From a bacterium (GTDB lineage: Bacteria; Hydrogenedentota; Hydrogenedentia; Hydrogenedentiales; SLHB01), in NCBI GenBank assembly GCA_024231375.1, contig JAAEQP010000028.1, positions 1-35,694 of the forward strand: a stretch of DNA of 35,694 bases, read 5' to 3'. The notes under the pieces are model-generated. The model had not been told where the DNA came from. It saw only the letters and a list, made by a program, of their open reading frames with translations, and did no database searches. Position numbers and translations under genes: made by a program. Positions 8,512 through 17,900 of this stretch are shown here, piece by piece (positions within the stretch are counted from its first letter, which is position 1; each line of letters opens with the position of its first letter).

Positions 8512-9237
8512 ATGTCGGATGACACAACAAGCGAACTCGATGCGCTGCGTGGGGAAATCCAAGAACTGCGCACCGAACTTGAGGAGGTTCGGTTCCATCA
8601 AGAGGTTCCTGAAGAGGTCGAAATATTGCCCTCTGATGATTTCGAGGACCACGCGGACAGGTTAGAGCAAGAACCGAAAACCCTCCACGAGGGGCGCGGT
8701 ATCGTAGTGACGCCCCGGTTCAATGGCGGATATGACCTCGATTTGCTAGGGGGGGAAGTGGTGGACGGTGATCCGGGGGCCGGGGGCGGAAATGGGCTAC
8801 CAGGCATCGAGGGGCTCAACGGTGTGACGTGGTATCCCTATCGCAAGCCGTATGACATCTATGAGGTCACACAAACCACCTTCAAGATTCGAGAAAGCCA
8901 AGATGCGGGTGCCATCTGGTCTGCGGCATTCACCTACGCGGGTGTATCTGATACGTCAAGTTCGTGCAAATTCGACGCGGGGGGGCCAAACGACATCGGT
9001 TCATGGGCGGGCGACGGGTGGGTCTACATCAAGTTCGTGACCAACGACGCCGGCGACACGGCTACTCTCGAAATGGAAGAGGACTCCAACCTGCCCGCCG
9101 ATTTCGATACAGGGACGGACGCCGCCGCGAGCGCGACCTACTACTGGCGGCTGTGGCGCATACGGTTCAATGGAACAATCATGGTAGGCGTCTGGGACTG
9201 GCGCGACATCCCGCACATCCCGCGCATGGGCAACTGA
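8512..9237 (+). CDS. Coiled-coil virion-type protein with beta C-terminal domain
   Basis: A 241-residue protein. The start at 8512 follows the previous stop by a few bases. Residues 5-35 form a clear heptad coiled coil (ELDALRGEIQELRTELEEV), suggesting a trimer or dimer stem. A Gly-rich linker follows (about 85-100), then a beta domain ending in YYWRLWRIRFNGTIMVGVWDWRDI. This stem-plus-head layout matches small fibre or appendage proteins. The stop overlaps the next start (TGATG), so it is coupled to the exported gene behind it. Function inferred from architecture only. Confidence 0.5.
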   Translation: MSDDTTSELDALRGEIQELRTELEEVRFHQEVPEEVEILPSDDFEDHADRLEQEPKTLHEGRGIVVTPRFNGGYDLDLLGGEVVDGDPGAGGGNGLPGIEGLNGVTWYPYRKPYDIYEVTQTTFKIRESQDAGAIWSAAFTYAGVSDTSSSCKFDAGGPNDIGSWAGDGWVYIKFVTNDAGDTATLEMEEDSNLPADFDTGTDAAASATYYWRLWRIRFNGTIMVGVWDWRDIPHIPRMGN

Positions 9238-10439
9238 TGTGGAGACACTGGTACATTTGGGCATCGTTCTGGCTGCTCACGTCCGCGCTCGCGCACGCGC
9301 AGTGGAACACGAACCTGTGGCCTAGCTGGGAGACGCAGTTCAACGGGCGGAAGCGTGCGTTGAATGTGTATTCGGCGTTGGTGGAGCGGGTGTACGCGCA
9401 ATCGTCCGACACCGATCCCGTTGCGGCACCGAGCGCCCCGTTTTGGTTCACGCAGCGGGGGCGGCTCAAGGACTACAAAACCACCATTGGGAATCTACTG
9501 GCGCACTATGTGGATATGTCGCAGGCGGACACGAACGGTGACTTCTCGACATATTTCAGCGAACTGCCCGGAACGATTGTGTTCCCGAAAGTGTCCTTTG
9601 ATGCCATCGCAAAAGAACACTATCTCCCCACCAACTATCTCGCATACACGCCGTGGTTCAATCTGAACGGGTTGGGAAGCAACGGTGCGACCAACGACAA
9701 TTTTCAGGGAATCGGACACGCCTATGGGAAAACCAACACAGCCACGGCGGGGGGCGGCACCAACTTTGCACCGGGGCGCAGCAATATCTGGTACACGACC
9801 GACTATGGTTGGTGGCCGATGACGAACATCATCGGGGAGTTGACGCATACTGAGTTCACCATCTCTTTCACGGGGTCGCGCAAAGACATGTTCAATGTCG
9901 TAACGCAGTACTATGATACCGGACCCCAATTCGACCAAACGGGGACATGGGCGATTGTGCGTTCGGCATGGCTGGCGGAATTTGCTGCCAACACAATTCC
10001 CACCAATGTCGTAAATCATACGGGCGTAGGCGCTTTCCCGCAAACCCTTGATTACACACTTTCTTATGGGGAAGTGAGTCCGGGGATATTTAGGTTTACC
10101 GCATTGGATGGGTTCAGTTCCGCCCACGACGGCTACATCGTCATCACCAACTATTCGACCAATATCCTTACTACGATTGACGTATACGATCACGCCTACT
10201 TGACCAATGGCATAGACTTCTCGCAGCAGGGGTGGACGGTTTGGGACACGCATACGCTCATAGCGGACAATGCGGCGACCGTGACCACGCTCACAAACCT
10301 GGGGCCATTCGCGTATGCGCCCGATTGGGTCAACGCGCTATCGACCAATGAGCCGAGCGCATTTCGCGACTACTTCACCGAGACTTTGGGCAAACCCCTT
10401 CTACTAATGGATAAGCGCCCCGGATTCCTGTACAAATGA
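9237..10439 (+). CDS. Exported aromatic-rich protein, virion region
   Basis: A 400-residue protein. The start at 9237 overlaps the upstream stop and gives a good Sec signal peptide: a short N-region MWRHW, a hydrophobic core, then cleavage after AHA before QWNTNLW (about residue 22). The open frame extends further upstream, but that part lies over the previous gene. The mature protein is rich in Asn, Thr, Tyr and Trp, with strands such as TDYGWWPMTNII and LDYTLSYGEVSPGIFRFTALDG. No catalytic signature is visible. It ends the first block of virion genes, before the intergenic inverted repeat at 10486-10503. Confidence 0.55.
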   Translation: MWRHWYIWASFWLLTSALAHAQWNTNLWPSWETQFNGRKRALNVYSALVERVYAQSSDTDPVAAPSAPFWFTQRGRLKDYKTTIGNLLAHYVDMSQADTNGDFSTYFSELPGTIVFPKVSFDAIAKEHYLPTNYLAYTPWFNLNGLGSNGATNDNFQGIGHAYGKTNTATAGGGTNFAPGRSNIWYTTDYGWWPMTNIIGELTHTEFTISFTGSRKDMFNVVTQYYDTGPQFDQTGTWAIVRSAWLAEFAANTIPTNVVNHTGVGAFPQTLDYTLSYGEVSPGIFRFTALDGFSSAHDGYIVITNYSTNILTTIDVYDHAYLTNGIDFSQQGWTVWDTHTLIADNAATVTTLTNLGPFAYAPDWVNALSTNEPSAFRDYFTETLGKPLLLMDKRPGFLYK

Positions 10440-10478
10440 CCGAGTCAAGCACAAAAGCCGCGATATCAGAGAAAGGAC

Positions 10479-10503
10479 TTGACACTTTCTCAAAACTGAG
10501 AAA
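10479..10503 (+). promoter_or_regulatory. TTGACA followed by TTTCTCA-N4-TGAGAAA inverted repeat
   Basis: In the 95-base gap before the ejection-type module, TTGACA (10479-10484) is followed at once by a perfect 7-base inverted repeat, TTTCTCA AAAC TGAGAAA (10486-10503). The first bases of the window (CTCAATTCTGAGAAA, 1-15) match the same pattern, with its left arm cut by the window edge. Both stand 27-31 bases before a virion gene start. No good -10 box is seen at the normal spacing from TTGACA. It may be an operator or a phage-specific promoter element. Confidence 0.4.
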
Positions 10504-10534
10504 CCGTAGACGCGTTTAACGAGAGGACCGAACG

Positions 10535-11986
10535 ATGCCGCCGAGAGACATAGACCTATTCCCGTCGCTGACCCAGGAAGAGATTGACGCGCGCTTGCGA
10601 AAGACCGCCCGTGGGCGCATTGACGCTGATTTACGGCGTACTTTCCCCAACAACGCACCCGCTCCGTTCGATGAGAGTGGACTATTCGGGCCTGCGCTGA
10701 ATGAGCGGCAGATACAGTCGGAAATCCGCGGACGCACGGGCGTAATGAACCCCACGGGGAACACCGTGCCGAGGGGGACGGGTGGTGCGCGGGACTTGGC
10801 GGCGAAAGACCCCTTGCGGCAACCGGACCTTTCGGACGAGGATCTTATTCCCAGTCGTGGGTTTTTCACCGTTGTTACGCCGGACGGGCAGACAATCCGC
10901 GGCACGGGGCGCGATCTCGACGACCCGAACAAACTTGGCGGCGGGCAGATCAGGCGCGTGTTCAGGGGGTATCGCGAACAACCGGAAGAGGCGGCGCCGA
11001 CGACACCACCCACGGTGGAAGAGGCACCCGCGCAAGCGCAGGGCACAGTCCGCGAGGCCGGCGGCGGTGCTCCAGTCGCCCGCACGGGGCTGTTCGGCTC
11101 CACGCCCATCAGCGCGCGCAGGGTTACGGACGAGGACGTGACGCGGCAGATCGGGCAGTTGCAGAGCCAGCGGTTGCGGAACTCGTTGCGACCGAGCGAC
11201 AATCGCGAGTTTGAGGCGATACGCGGGCGGATGCAGCAGCAGCGGAACGCACGGGCGCAGCAGCTTGAGCGCGAGCGGCAGCGGAATGTGGCGCAGGAGC
11301 GGGCGGATGAGGTGCGTGCGGCTAAGGCGGCGGATGCGCTGGCGTTGCAAGGGGCGAAGGACGCAGCGGCGGGGGGTCGTGCGAGGGATACGAGGGCAGC
11401 GGCAGACGAGCGCGCTCGCTTGACGCGTGAGTTCAACGAGCGGAAGTTTGAGTTCGACAAAAGCCAGGCAGTCACACCAGAAGACCGCGCCCGCAAGCGC
11501 AGGATGGAGGCACTGGACGCCGAGATTGACGATCTCAGCGATCAGGCTAAAGACGAGAACAGCAAGAAGGAAGGTCGCTCGCAGCGAAAGATTGATACAC
11601 TGAACAATAGGATGGCTGGCAAAAGGAAGGCACAGCAGGATTTACTGGACGAAGCGGTGGTCTACCCCGGACCGATAGCACCACCGGGTTCGGGTGCCGT
11701 AGAGGGGCCGATCAACAAACCCGGCATTGCACCGGCAGTGGGACCACTTGACACGGACGGTAGCGGCGACATCAGTGACGCCGAGTTGACGCGTGCCAAA
11801 CAGCAGTTGCAGGCGTTGGTGCGGCAGGATGCGTCGAGCGTTTGGCTTGATAGGCGCCGCGCGGGGCAACCCGTATCCGAGGCAGACGAGAAGGCTATCA
11901 AGAAGCAGTTGCAGAAGATGGAGCAACTGATACAGCGAGCCGAGAAACAGGGTGTGGCTAGGCAGAGTGATGCACAGGGGGCGTAA
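10535..11986 (+). CDS. Coiled-coil ejection-type protein with EF-hand loop
   Basis: A 483-residue charged protein: a low-complexity N-terminal half (residues 1-200) and a long Arg/Glu/Ala coiled coil (about 205-375). Residues 406-417 read DTDGSGDISDAE, which matches the calcium-binding EF-hand loop at positions 1, 3, 5, 6, 8 and 12. SGLFG (48-52) and TGLFG (184-188) repeat a short motif also found at the C-terminus of the next protein. Its stop overlaps the next start (TAATG). Position and charge fit an internal virion protein that works with the giant polyvalent protein, an inference from context. Confidence 0.55.
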   Translation: MPPRDIDLFPSLTQEEIDARLRKTARGRIDADLRRTFPNNAPAPFDESGLFGPALNERQIQSEIRGRTGVMNPTGNTVPRGTGGARDLAAKDPLRQPDLSDEDLIPSRGFFTVVTPDGQTIRGTGRDLDDPNKLGGGQIRRVFRGYREQPEEAAPTTPPTVEEAPAQAQGTVREAGGGAPVARTGLFGSTPISARRVTDEDVTRQIGQLQSQRLRNSLRPSDNREFEAIRGRMQQQRNARAQQLERERQRNVAQERADEVRAAKAADALALQGAKDAAAGGRARDTRAAADERARLTREFNERKFEFDKSQAVTPEDRARKRRMEALDAEIDDLSDQAKDENSKKEGRSQRKIDTLNNRMAGKRKAQQDLLDEAVVYPGPIAPPGSGAVEGPINKPGIAPAVGPLDTDGSGDISDAELTRAKQQLQALVRQDASSVWLDRRRAGQPVSEADEKAIKKQLQKMEQLIQRAEKQGVARQSDAQGA

Positions 11987-14900
11987 TGGCGTTCGATCAA
12001 GCCTCGTTTCTGGACACAATCGGAGTGGAGGAACCGCCACCGGAAGTTGATTCTGGCGGTGATGCCGACTTCGATGCCGCTGCATTCCTGGATACGGTCG
12101 GTACGACGGACGAACCAGCCGAGGCGCAATTCACCCCCGCCCCCGATTTTGATGACGCAGACTTCCTCGATACCGTAGCCCCCGAAGCACCCCCGAAACC
12201 CCCCGGACCCCTGCGCGCGCGCCTGAACCGCCGCCTGCGAGGGTTGCCGCCTGAACGTGCGCAAGAGCGTGCGCCCACACCCGTTTCCACGCCCCCCGCC
12301 CCGTCACCTCCTCCACAACCGACCGTGTCCACTCCCACGGTCACACCCACGGACGCGGGCGCGGGGGCTCCTTCTATTGGCGATGAGATACGTGCGATGC
12401 CTGGTGCGATCAGGGCGAAGGCGGGCGAGATCGCGTCTGAGTTGGGCGAGTTGACGCCGGGGGAGTTGCGCCGTGACGTAGAGGCGGCTGGCGACGAGTT
12501 GGTGAAGGGTGTTGCGCGTGGGTTGCCCATCACGTGGGCGGGGTTGATTGACGCCACGGCACAGGCGATGGAGACGGGCGTAGCGCCGCCGTTGCTGGGC
12601 GTGAAACAGACACAGCGGTTCATCAACAAGCAACTTGGGATCGACAAACTCACGGGTGCGGCAGCGGACAAGATGCGTGCGTTCGCGGACAAACTGCGCG
12701 ACGTGACGCAGACTGAGTTCCTAGCGGCAGACAGCACGTTCACCAAAGCACCTGTCAGCACGGCGTTCGGCCAGGTGGGCGAGGCGGCGCCGCTCTACAC
12801 GGCAGCGATTGCGTCCAGCATCCTGACCAAGAACCCGTGGTTCGGTGCGGGGTTGTTTGGGTTGATCGAGGGTGGCGACACGTTCTCACAGGCACGGAAG
12901 AAGGGAAAGAGCATCACCGAGTCCGAGGCGCTGGCGAACCTGAACAGCATATGGACGACCGTGACCGAGTTCATGGGGTTGAAGCATGTTCCTGGCGTCA
13001 AGGGCGCACTACGCAAATCCGCGGCAAAGATGGTGAAAGAGGCGGTAAAGTCTAAGGGGCGGCAAATTGCCGAGTCGGGGTTTGCCGAGGGTGTTCAGGA
13101 GTTCATCCAGACATTCGGCTCCACGCTCATCAACGAGTTCGGCATCGAGCGGTCAAAGACGCTGCTGGACATGTTCGTTGAGGCGGTTGCGGCGGGCGGC
13201 GTTGGTGCGGTGCTGGGTACGGGTGCCGGCGCGGTGACGGGCAGCGGGAACACGAGCGCACGCCTGAACACGCGCGAGGGGAAGAAGGACGTGGTGTTTT
13301 CGTTCACCCAAGGCCAGATAGACGAGGGGCTAGTCAACGCACCCGACCAAGCACCCGCCCAGGCGGGCGGGGACATACTCGATGTCGGGCGGGCGAGCGG
13401 GCGGGTGGATGAGCGGGAACGGATTGTGGCGGCATCTCTACGCGACCCCACCACGGGGGAAGTCTTTACCGGAGCAACGCATGGGCACGCGAACCCGCGG
13501 GATAGGGGGCGGCTCGACCTAGACAAGGCGAGTGACCCGCAAGAACATATCGGCTACGTCACTAATAACGGGAGATGGGTCGGTCAGGCAGAGGCATTAG
13601 AGCGTTGGGGCATTGATGGTTCGGAAAGTTCTGCTGCGTACCTGGAAGACCCTGAAACCAAGGAGTCCTACTTGGGGCGTGGTCCAGATCCGCTAGTTCA
13701 TCCGCTAACTGAACAGGAATTTCAGGCCGAACTAACGAAACGGCGGCAAGCAGAGGCTCAACGTGCAACTGAATTTACCCCCACCCCCGCACCCCCGCCC
13801 GCGCTGCCGGATGGGGGGGCGCAGGGGGGCGAGAAGCGCATCGCCACATCGTTCTCCGGTGGCGGCACGCTAGAGGCTGCGCTTGAGGGCGTACAGAGTG
13901 TTCATGCCGTCGAGTTTGAACCGGATATCATCCAGCACTTCAATCTCGCGCACGGGACGGACAACCAGGCGCGCAGTGTTCTCGACGTGTCGCCAGCGGA
14001 AGTGCGTGCGTCGGGCGCAGACCACTACCACGCATCGCCCGTATGCAAGAACTTCAGCAAGGCAAAACGTGTGCAGGGCGCGGAACCCCTCGACCGAGAG
14101 TGCGCCCAGGCTGTTGCCGATGTGGTGGAACAAGCGGCACCCCCGAAGGTAACGGTTGAGAACGTGCCCGCGTATGCCGACACCGCGCTGTTCAAACTCA
14201 TCACGGATTCCCTAGATCGCGGGGGGTATACTTGGGATGTTGTGATACATGACGCGGCGGACTATGGCGCACCGCAGCACCGCAAGAGAATGCTGTTGCG
14301 TGCATCGCGTGTGGGACCACTGCCCGCGCTGCCGCCCAAGACAGGTGGGGGCGACTGGTTCCCCGTTGTGCAGGACTTAATTGATGATGCTCCCACGGAG
14401 GTGCTGCCTAGGTGGGAGACTGCTCGCATAGCAGCGATGGTGGCACGCGGCAAACTCGACCCGTCTAAGCCGATACTCACTATGGGTGGGTCGGCGGGTA
14501 AGTCGGTTGCTGCGGCGGTGAATGCTGGTGAACCATCGCTCACCCTCAAGGCAACGCCCAAGGAGGTGCCGCGCATACTGCTGCCAGATGGAACCGTTAA
14601 GCGCGTGACGCCACGCATGATGGCGCGACTCATGGGGTTGCCCGACTCGTACCCCGTGCCGGATACCCACAAACTCGCTAAGACAGTGTTGGGCAACGGG
14701 ATTCATGGCGAGGTCACGCGCCAACTCATTCAGCCGCTTATAGACCAATCCACACCCACGGAGGCCACCGATGCCACACGGGCGCAAGAGCAAGAGCAGG
14801 CGGGAGTTGCGGTTCCTGATGTCGCAGAAGTCGGGGTTGACACAGGCGCAGAAGGACAGGTTGAGGCGGGAGTTGAAGAGGTGCCGAGTGAGGGGGGGGC

Positions 14901-17900
14901 GGGGGTAGCACCCGGAATGGTGCGGGTGTATCGTGCGGGGAGTGGCGACTGGTTCACTCCAGACTTAGATACTGCCCGATTCCATAGGCAGAACAAGCGC
15001 GCGGCGGGCGAAGCGGCAGAATTAACCTATGTTGATGTTCCAGAAGTGGATACACGCCCAGGTGGAAAGTATGACGCATTTGAGCATCCAGAGGTGCTCA
15101 GTGGGCGGCGAGAACAAGCAGAGGCTCACGACGTTATACTTCCACGCGAGATCATAGACACGGCCAAAACGCTGCCTAGTGACACCACTACTATTTCTGA
15201 CATAGACGTGAACGACCCGCGGTTGTATGGCGAGGGGGAACTAACATACACCGGAAAGCCATCCCAAACAGGTGGTCCGATAGATGTAATTTATACGGAT
15301 GACGGGCGTCTCCTAGTAGAAGACGGGTGGCATCGCATAGAAGACGCGCGCGCACGCGGAGACACGACGATTTCGGCTGTGGTTGTCAATGAAGATGGAA
15401 CGCCACGAACCGTGCCACCCACGCAGCCCCAGACGCAAGCGCGCACGGGAGTTGAAGAGCGGGCGCGTGCGGGCGCGGAGGGGGTAACGCCTGAGTCGCT
15501 TGGCAAAAGGTTTGGCATTGAAGTCATTCAAACGGCGGACAGTGCGTTTGGGGAGTGGCGTGGTGATCATGCGGAAGTGACCACAGATACAACGCCCGAA
15601 AAATACTCCGCCGCAAATTGGGTGGGCGGTGGGGACTTCATTTCAATCAGGGACTATCCAGCAAATGTGATATCGGCGGCGCACGAAGTTGCCCACGGAC
15701 TGTTTTCACGAGATCCGGCGGCGGGACAGCGCGCACTGGCCCTAGTGAAGGATGTGGGAGTGCCGGACGATGTGGCGTTTGAATCCTTAGTAGACTTGGG
15801 GGGGTTATGGTTGCTGGAGCCATCGCGCATCACCCATCCCAGTCTTCAGGGGGTCATTGGTGGTTGGTTGGGGGCACACGCAGCACCATCGCAATTTCTG
15901 CATGTTTCCCCGACGCAATCCCCCGATATACGCGCAACCCCCGAAGCGAGTGGTGGGGTGTTTTTGACAACTGATCACGAATATGCCCGCTTGTTCGCGG
16001 AACGGCATCGCGCATCAGGAAAAACGCCACGCATTCACACCGTCGAAACGACGTTTGAGCGGGTATTGGACTTGCGGGGACTTCACGAGGATACCACATT
16101 CGATATCTTGCGTCAGGCGAGCGAAGCAGCGGGGGTCAATGTCACCCAAGAGGCACCCATTTCGCATCGCACCGAAATATACAAACTACTCGTTCGGCTG
16201 TTCCCCGACATACGCAATGCCGGATATGATGCCGTGGCATTTCGTGATGATCTTGAGTTGGGACAGAGTCGTGTGATCGGGGATTCCTATGTGTCATTAC
16301 GACCACTTTCATCCACCCCCGCCCCCACCCGCGCGCTCACGGGCGAGAGCGTGCCGGCGCAGGTGCCTATTGTCACGCGCGACGTGATACAGAAGGACAT
16401 TGATGACTTGGAGCAGGCGGTCAAGGACGAGACAGACCCTCGCCTGAAGGAACTGCTGGCCGAAAAGGTCCGGTTCGCGAAGGTGCGCAAGGCGGAAGTG
16501 GACCCTGTGCTGCGTCGAGACACCAGCGCGGACGCTATTGATGAAGAGGTGCGCGAGGCACAACGCGGTGCCGTGACGGTTCCAGAAGACACACCCGGCA
16601 GGATCAAGCAACTCGTTAGCCGATTCACGGGCATCTTCTCGACCGAGGCTCCATTCCGCGCAATAGGCGCAAAGGAGACGGGGTTTGACCTGAAGGTGCT
16701 CATGTCCAGGTACGCGGCGGCAGACGAGCGTGCGCTCGCGGCGGTGCGTGACTTGAACAAGGTCATCACGAGTCCCGCTGACGACGCGGAGATTTTCTTC
16801 AGCACGACCAACCCGGAGCGATTGGCGCGACTGCCCGCCGAAACACGCGAGCGCATCCAGCCTGCCGTGGATGCTATCAACAAGGCGAACGAACAATACG
16901 GCAAGGAACTCAAGGAGTGGGGCGTACTGAAGGACTTGTGGCCTCAGAGTGCCATCAATCGCATCAGCAACGAGATTGACGCGTTGATGGAAGAGGCGAA
17001 GAAGATTGGGGACGGCAAGGGGGCCATCGACGGCACACCGCGCCGTGGTCTGAGCGAAGAGACGGAGATACGCGCCGAGGACACCCGCCTACAGAAGATT
17101 GAGGAAGAAATCGCACGGCGGTCTGCGGACATCGAGAAACTGAAGACATTGCGCTTCCTCCATTTCCCGTCGCGGATTTGGCTCAAGGAGAAGTTCGACT
17201 CAGACCCCGAAAGTTTTCGCACCGTGTTGTCGGGCAACTTTTCCGGCATCAAGGGGCGGCGGACCATCGACCCGTTTGATTTGGTTGAGGCGGGCATACT
17301 AGATCCGCAGAAGGTGAGCGCACGAGAGGCGTTCGCCATGTATACGCGATACGTCGAGCGGCAACGCGCGCAGAAAATGATTCGCGACTCAGCCGAACGC
17401 GAGGGGTTAGTCAAGAAGATCGCGGATGCTCCTGAAGACTGGGTGCGGATGGATGAGCGGTTTCCTATGTTCGCTGGTCGCAAGATCCACCCGATGTTTG
17501 CCGAGTTCCTGACGATGAACCTTGCCGGCGACCAGGGGAACACTGCAATCCGCCGCGTGTTTGCATCGGTCAAGATGTTCCAGTTCTACAATCCAATCAT
17601 CATGCCGATGTACGACACGTATCAGGCGTTTGCGGTCACTCAAGGGCGCTTCGCCCGACCCAAGTACATCAAGCGTGCGTGGCAGTCGTCAATGGGCAAG
17701 GACGATGAATACTGGCTTGCGCACGACAACGGCCTATTTTCGCAGCCATACGCCAATCCTTTTACTGAGTTCAAGGCAGACATGGACCGTCAGATGGCGG
17801 CGACGGGGTTGCGCGACAGGATTGTGTTCCAGGCGAAGCGACTACGCATCAACCCGTTGCGCGCATTCAACGACATCTACACGGCGTCATGGAATCTGGC

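Noticed and set aside
8964..9236. Upstream extension of the exported 9237 protein
   Set aside because: It lies entirely over the 8512 gene; the ATG at 9237 gives a clean signal peptide and a TGATG junction.
14889..14906. Long G-runs in the polyvalent gene as slippery frameshift sites
   Set aside because: The long frame continues unbroken on both sides, and no alternative-frame product of note was seen.
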